Assembly (NCBI GenBank): GCA_014529385.2
Contig: CM043967.1
Coordinates: 133,708,682 to 133,772,681 of the forward strand
Reading direction: 5' to 3'
DNA from: Adiantum capillus-veneris
Taxonomy: Eukaryota > Streptophyta > Polypodiopsida > Polypodiales > Pteridaceae
DNA: 64,000 nt
Each line of letters begins with the position of its first letter. Within the stretch, counting starts at the first letter, position 1. Shown in pieces: positions 58,110-64,000 of this stretch. A program made the translations under genes and the position numbers. A model generated the notes under the pieces. It saw only the letters and a list, made by a program, of their open reading frames with translations. It was not told the DNA's origin and did not search any database.

Positions 58110-59345
58110 TGTTGGGGTATAAAGCCCAATGTGGTCGCCCAGGTAAGTGGGCGGGCCGCCAGGTATGTACATATTATAGTAGAGCAAGTTTACCATATCG
58201 TTGTGCTCTTCTTCTTGCACTCTCTCTCTCGCGTCGCACTTCCGCTCGTACTCCTTCAACTGGTATCAGAGCTCAGATCGAGGCTCAGGGCAGCACTGCA
58301 GGAGGCTAGAGTCACCAGCTCAGATTGGAGTGAAATTCGACAGGCAAAGACACGGCCTCAAATCTCGTGGGACTGCCCGAAGGGCTTGGTGTTGTCGAAA
58401 TTTCATTCTAAGGTCATCTCGGCCACCGTTCGGCTTCGACAAAAGTCTGCGCAGGCCATTTTCGACTACGTGGTCTCGGCGGGTGCAGATCCGACTCTGC
58501 AAATTTGGGGTTTTCGGCCTACGTCTGCAGGTGCTGAGGATATCGACACTCCGAGAGTGTTGATTTGTGGCTGTCTACACATCGAAGGACGGCTCACAGT
58601 TCTTGGAGGCGTGTCACATACGACACAGGCGTATCTACACACAGACTATAGGCGACATCCACTAGTTCATCAGGTAGCTTGTGTTTGCTGCTTGATATTC
58701 CATATTTCATCCTGACATTGCAGGTACTTCCACATGGGATGTATTGTCAGAGATGATGTATGTCTGATGAGGGTTTGCTGGCTGTGAGTCACGCAGCAAA
58801 CAACCGCCGCAACGGTTACAACATACAGTGGGAAATTTGTGGATGTATGACTTTGTGGGAAGTCTATGTATTGTCAGATTTACTGCAGCCTTTGTTGAGG
58901 GTCGAGTGAGGTTTTATTGAGCTGGGGAATTCTCGAATGTTGAGATCCTTTCGGTGATACAAGTCTTGGAGCGATCCCTCAAGCACCCTTAGATAGGCAG
59001 CTAGGATGTATTGACTGTGAGTTAGACAGTTGGGATTGCATCTTTGCTTTACTGCCGTTGAGGCATTGTCGCAGTCTATGCTTGCAGGACAGTCAGAGAC
59101 AGTACAGGTGTAGGACAGGTTTACCCACAGCTTACAGTGTCAGAGAGATAGTGTTTTTTGAGCTGTTTTTTGGTCTGTTTTTAAGTACACCAGAGCCATT
59201 TTACAAAGGAGACTCTGCCGAAATTTATGCAGAATCTGAATCTTTCTTGGTTCATTTGACTGGCTGATATTGGTTCAGAGGTCAGTTTACAAGGGAAACT
59301 CTGCCGAATTTTTCCCAGGAAAGTAAACCACTGTGAAGCGTAGCT

Positions 59346-62300
59346 ATGGCTGGATCACAGGACACTGCTCAATATCAAGAAGCTGGATGGAACCAATTTC
59401 CCATTGTAGAAGAAGCAGATTTGGCACGTGTTGGTACAAAAGAAGTAGATAAAACCTATAAAGCTCAAGGGGATAAAACCAGAAGATATGGACGAAGATG
59501 AATGGAGCGAAATGGATGAATTGGCACTTTCTACCATTATGCTGACTTTGGCAGAAAGCGTTTACTTCAATGTAGCAGACGAGATGTCGTCTTATCAAGA
59601 ATGGTTAAAGCTGAGTGATCTTTATGAGAAGCAGAGTGCAGCTTCACATGTATACTGGCTTAAGAAGCTTGTTGACTTGAAGATGAAAGAAGGGACACCT
59701 ATGTCCAATCATATGAATGAATTCAACACAATCTACAGTCAGTTGTCAGCTCAAGGTGTCAAGTTTGATGAACCTGTTAGAGCTATGTTCCTGTTGATCA
59801 CATTGCCGGAAAGTTGGGACACTTTTCGCACAGCTTTGAGTAATTCTGCACCTCCAGATGGTTTGAACATAGCAGGTGTAGAAGGAAGTCTGCTTACTAA
59901 AGAAACCAATAGAAAAACAATGGACAAAGGCAAAGGAACAACCTTAGTTGTCAGGGGAAGGACCAAAGAAAAGTACAAAGGTGGAAAGAGGAATCAGTCT
60001 CGTAGCAAGTCCCGCAGTGCTAAAGGCAAGAGTGACATAGAATGCTACCATTGTGGCAAGAAGGGTCACATGAAAAGAGACTGCAGAGAATGGAAAGCAG
60101 AAAAAGGCAAAGAGAAAGCTGAAGACCATGGTGAGAAGAACAAGTCCTCAGTGAAGATTCAAGAAATAAATGTGACAAACACTGTTGCAGAGGATGACAG
60201 TCTAGTGTCAAGAGACATCTACTTCTTGAAGAATACAATGGACTCAGCTCTTCTTACAGCATCTGATGGAAATGCACTGAGTGACTGGATTATAGACTCA
60301 ATGGCATCACTTCATGTGTCTCCAAACAAGGAGTGGTTTACCTCTTATGTGACCACTAAAGATCATGTTCGGCTAGGCAATGGGCAGACATGTGAGATCT
60401 TAGGTGTTGGAGATGTTCAATTGAAGTTTCAGAATGGCTCTTCTTTCATGCTGAAGAATGTGAGACATGTTCCCGCAATTACAAAGAGCTTGATCAACAC
60501 AGGTTTACTTGATGATGCTGGCTACGTCACCACTTTTGGACAGAACATGTGGAAGATATCCAAGGGTTCTATGATAGTAATACATGGAGTAAAGTCTAGA
60601 GGACTTTACATGATTTATGTATCAAATGTCTCTAAAAATGTAATCAATGTAACCGAGCAGCCAAACGTTTCTTTGTGGCATAGCCGATTAGGACATATGT
60701 CCAAGAAGGGAATGGAAATCTTGTCTCGTTCTGGTTATTTTCCTGGATTTTCATTTAATGATTTTGAATTCTGTGAACATTGTCTGTATGGTAAGCAAAC
60801 ACAGCAGCCACATAAGCATAGAAGCAGTAGAAGAGATACACAGTTGGCACTTGTTCATAGTGATTTGTGTGTACCTATGCCTAACCTATCTCTAGGGGGA
60901 GCTTCTTACTTTATGACATTTATAGATGATTACTCGAGGAAAGTATGGGTTTACTTTCTCAAGCACAAGGATGAAGCGTTTAGTGTTTTCAAAACGTTTG
61001 TGACACTTGTGGAGAATCAGAGTGGCAAGAAGCTTAAATGCTTACGCACTGACAATGGTGGAGAGTATGTTTCAAAGGCCTTTCAGGACTTTTGTGAGTC
61101 AAAAGGTATAAAACGTGAATGTATTGCTCCTTACAATCCTCCTCAAAATGGTGTTGCTGAGAGGATGAATAGGACCATACAAGAGAAGGTCAGAAGTATG
61201 TTGTCTAATGCACAGCTGCCAAATGGGTTTTGGGCTGAAGCTGTATCAACAGCTGTTCATCTTGTAAATAGATCTCCTAGCAAGGTTTTGCAGAAGGATT
61301 CAGTGCCAGAGATGGCATGCTCAGGAAAAATGCCCTCATACAAGCATCTCAGAGTCTTTGGCTGTGAGGCATATACTCACGTTCTAAAGGAATTTAGGAA
61401 CAAACTTGAGCCAAAGAATAGAAAGTGCATCTTTCTAGGCTATGGTAATTCTGGTGAGATGGGGTACAGACTTTGGGATCCCGAATCCAGAAAGGTTGTC
61501 CGCAGCAATGATGTTCACTTTAATGAATCCAAATATCATTCTAAACCAGAGAGGGTTGAGGAGATTAGAAGAGTTGTCTTCCAAGAAGATGGACCTGCAC
61601 ATGCAAGACAAAATGTCAGGGCTCACGAGGAGCAAGGACATGATAGAGTGGAACCACAGGTTGTGGCTGAGCCTGAGCCACCTATTGTGCGTAGATCTGG
61701 GCGTGTCACGCGACCTCCTGATAGGTTTGTTCCATCTATGAACTATGTCATGTTGACTGATTGCAATGAGCCTTCATGTTACAAGGAAGCAGTGCAAATG
61801 AAGGACTCCGGGAATTGGCAATTGGCCATGCAGTCAGAGATGACAGCTCTTCATAAAAACCAGACATGGAAGCTAGTTAAATTACCATGGGGCAAAAAGG
61901 CTCTACCCTGTAAATGGGTTTACAGGTATAAGATCACCGCTCATGATAGTCAGCCAAAGTACAAAGCAAGGCTTGTTGCCAAGGGCTTTAAGCAAGAACA
62001 AGGCATTGACTTTGATGAAGTCTTCTCTCCGGTGGTCAAGATGACTACATTGAGATGCTTTCTTGCATTGGTTGCCATATTAGATTTGGTGTTGCACCAA
62101 ATGGATGTCAAGACAGCGTTCTTGCATGATGATTTAGATGTGGAAATTTACATGCAGGAGCCAGAAGGGTTTGTTGAGAAAGGCAAGGACGATTGGGTAT
62201 GCCAGTTGTTAAAGAGTCTTTATGGCTTAAAACAATCACCGAGGGCATGGTACCATAAATTCCACAAGTTTATGCTTTCTCAAGGCTACAAACGTAGTGA

Positions 62301-63321
62301 GTTCGATCACTGTCTATATACAAAGAAGGCTAAGGATGGCAGTTGGTTGATCCTTATTTTGTATGTGGATGAAATGTTGATTGCTGGCAAGCACTTGGAA
62401 GACATTTCAGCTTTGAAGTCAAAGATGGCAAAATTGTTTGACATGAAAGACATGGGTGACGCAAGTCATATACTTGGTATGCGTATTGAGAGAGACAGAT
62501 CAAAGAAGTTGATTTGGTTATCTCAAACAGAGTATATTGACAAGGTTTTGCAACATTTCAATATGGAGAAGGGAAAGGCATTGAGTGTTCCATTGCCACC
62601 ATATGTGAAACTTAGCAAACAAGATTGTCCTGTGTCTAAGGAAGAACATGCTGAAATGGATAAGATTCCATATGCATCTGCAGTGGGTAGTTTGATGTAT
62701 GCAATGATTACTACTCGCCCAGACATTGCATTTGCAGTGGGAGTAGTACGTCGATACATATCAAACCCAGGCAAGAAACATTGGGAGGCAGTGAAAGGAA
62801 TATTGAGATACCTGAAAGCTACAAAGAGTATGCATATATGCTATGGGAGTCAAGAGCTAAGTGTAAAGGGTTTTACAGACTCAGATTATGCAGGTGACTT
62901 AGACAACCAAAGGTCTATGTCAAGGTATGTCTTTACATTGGCTGGTGGAGCAGTATCATGGCGTTCTAGATTACAAGATTGTGTTACTCAGTCTACTACA
63001 AAGGCTGAATATGTTGCAGCATCAAAGGCATGCAAAGAATCAATTTGGCTTAATTGACTAGTAACAGATTTGGGAATCAAAGAAGAGATGCCTGTGTTAT
63101 ATTGTGATAGTCAAAGTGCTATACAATTGGCTCGCAATTCAGTTTATCACTCAAAGACAAAGCATGTGGATGTGAAGTATCATTTCATCAGGGAAATGCT
63201 CGAGGATAAGAAACTTCAGCTTGTCAAAGTTGACACCACAGAAAATCCTGCTGATCTACTTACAAAAGGACTTCCCTCAGAGAGCTTTGCGCATTTTCGC
63301 GAGCAGTTAGGTGTAGGGTAG
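59346..63321 (+). pseudogene. Copia gag-pol polyprotein with nonsense and active-site changes
   Basis: Gag begins near ATG 59346 but the first ~50 codons carry a frame change and two TAG stops. From 59488 a 1189-codon frame is open: gag (VYWLKKLVDLKMKEGTPM), CCHC zinc knuckle CYHCGKKGHMKRDC, protease IIDSMASLH, where Met replaces the Gly of the usual DSG, integrase (HSDLCVP, RTDNGGEY, NGVAERMNR), RT with LYVDEMLIAG, where the second Asp of YVDD is Glu, and RNase H (GFTDSDYAGD). TGA at 63055 cuts RNase H; the frame then continues to 63321 (CDSQSAIQLA, NPADLLTKGL). The changes in protease and RT sites indicate an inactive copy. Confidence 0.92.
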
Positions 63322-63562
63322 TACATCACTTCTCTACATCTCTTGTATATTAGCTTGTATAGTAGCTTCTCTCACCCTTATAGTACCACATTGGACTTTA
63401 AGTGGGAGGTTGTTGGGGTATAAAGCCCAATGTGGTCGCCCAGGTAAGTGGGCGGGCTGCCAGGTATGTACACATATTCTTTTGTAAAAACCTAATAAGA
63501 ACTCAATATGCTCTACACATTACAGTAGAGTGAGTTCACCATATCGTCGTGCTCTTCTTCTC

Positions 63563-63566
<4 letters not shown>

Positions 63567-63634
<68 letters not shown>
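63567..63634. repeat. (CT)n expansion inside the 3' LTR
   Basis: About 68 bp of (CT)n against about 12 bp at the same place in the 5' LTR (58219-58230). Confidence 0.95.
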
Positions 63635-63636
<2 letters not shown>

Positions 63637-63662
63637 GTCGCACTTCCTCTCGTACTCCTTCA

Positions 63663-64000
63663 CCTCCATGGGCCGGATTGCCTCATCCATAGGCTTGATT
63701 TCCTCATCCATGCTTGCCTCATCCACGGTTTCCTCCATGGGCTTTTTTGGCTCCTCCACTGGCCTAATTGTCTCTTTCATTGTCTCCTCCATAATCCCCT
63801 CTGCTTGTACACTAGCACCTTGCATATCCTCGTTTGGCCTTTCTGCATCCTCGGTCCTTTCATCCTTGGCTGGTATGGCCCCCTCGGCCCGTTGTGGTTC
63901 CACTGTATCTGATGCAGGGGCTTGTGGTGGTGGCTCATCACGTATTGTCATATCGATTGTGCAATCATCCAAGTAGCTATCTTCAGCTTCTCTGGGGTTC
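63663..64000 (-). pseudogene. Fusion gene fragment (fourth copy): acidic exon, continues past window edge
   Basis: Matches 24500-24822 of element B: IDMTIRDEPPPQAPASD, EDAERPNEDMQGAS, EETMKETIRPVEEPKKPM. It is contiguous with 57803-58109 once the Copia element is removed. The upstream protease and H3 exons would lie beyond position 64000. Confidence 0.85.

Larger units (their letters stand above)
58110..63662 (+). mobile_element. Copia retrotransposon, complete ends
   Basis: LTRs at 58110-58258 (149 bp) and 63411-63662 (252 bp) both start TGTTGGGGTATAAAGCCCAA and end CTCGTACTCCTTCA. They differ by a ~42-bp segment missing from the 5' LTR and by the length of a (CT)n tract, about 70 bp in the 3' LTR. 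The primer site TGGTATCAGAGC is at 58261 and a purine tract (AAGTGGGAGG) ends just before 63411. CCTCC flanks both ends (58105-58109, 63663-63667). Joining the flanks restores the acidic exon of the fusion gene. Confidence 0.95.

Overview
The window reads as repeat-rich nuclear DNA of a land plant. Evidence: plant-type Copia LTR retrotransposons with a TGGTATCAGAGC (initiator tRNA-Met) primer site, a CACTA/En-Spm element with TNP2-like transposase, short GT-AG introns, relics of PLS-type PPR genes and an F-box gene. The many PPR fragments and very long (GA/CT)n arrays would suit a fern or other seedless plant, but that is an inference; nothing here fixes the species. Most of the window is transposable elements in several states of decay. 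Only the F-box gene and the PPR relics look like host genes.

The main result is a family of large DNA transposons that carry histone H3-like genes. Element A (4177-12746, 8.6 kb) and element B (20373-45294, 24.9 kb, about 8.8 kb after nested insertions are subtracted) share related terminal inverted repeats starting CATTAGGAAA and the same four genes: (1) a putative DDE-type transposase, (2) a protein starting with a histone H3 tail and histone fold, (3) an unknown protein with a conserved LFLHD/IFLHD motif, and (4) a second unknown protein. In B gene 2 is an uninterrupted 828-codon, five-exon gene joining a full H3-like domain, a Ulp1/SENP-like (C48) cysteine protease domain, an acidic repeat linker and an FCP1/NLI-interacting-factor-like (HAD) phosphatase domain. 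The other three B genes are broken, and the transposase is cut by a CACTA element and an LTR element. Fragments of two further copies of the fusion gene lie at 56607-57152 and 57803-64000.

Layout. 1-4176: AT-rich DNA with a foldback, a LINE tail relic and microsatellites. 4177-12746: element A. 12747-20372: SINE-like pieces, microsatellites, a 34-bp-arm hairpin and a PPR pseudogene. 20373-45294: element B with a 5' Copia fragment (21.1-22.35 kb), a LINE (26.45-31.1 kb), a non-autonomous LTR element (32.9-35.4 kb) and a CACTA element (36.3-44.0 kb) nested in it. 45.5-49.6 kb: a Copia element inserted in a duplicated host segment, then a PPR relic. 49.85-51.47 kb: F-box gene. 53.5-54.1 kb: purine satellite. 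54.2-56.6 kb: 5'-truncated Copia joined to an H3-gene fragment. 57.8-64 kb: fusion-gene copy split by a complete Copia with CCTCC target duplications.

Inferred logic: the transposase moves the element, while the H3/SUMO-protease/phosphatase protein could act on chromatin or transcription at the element. The intact reading frame of the fusion gene beside ruined neighbours is the observation that most needs explaining.
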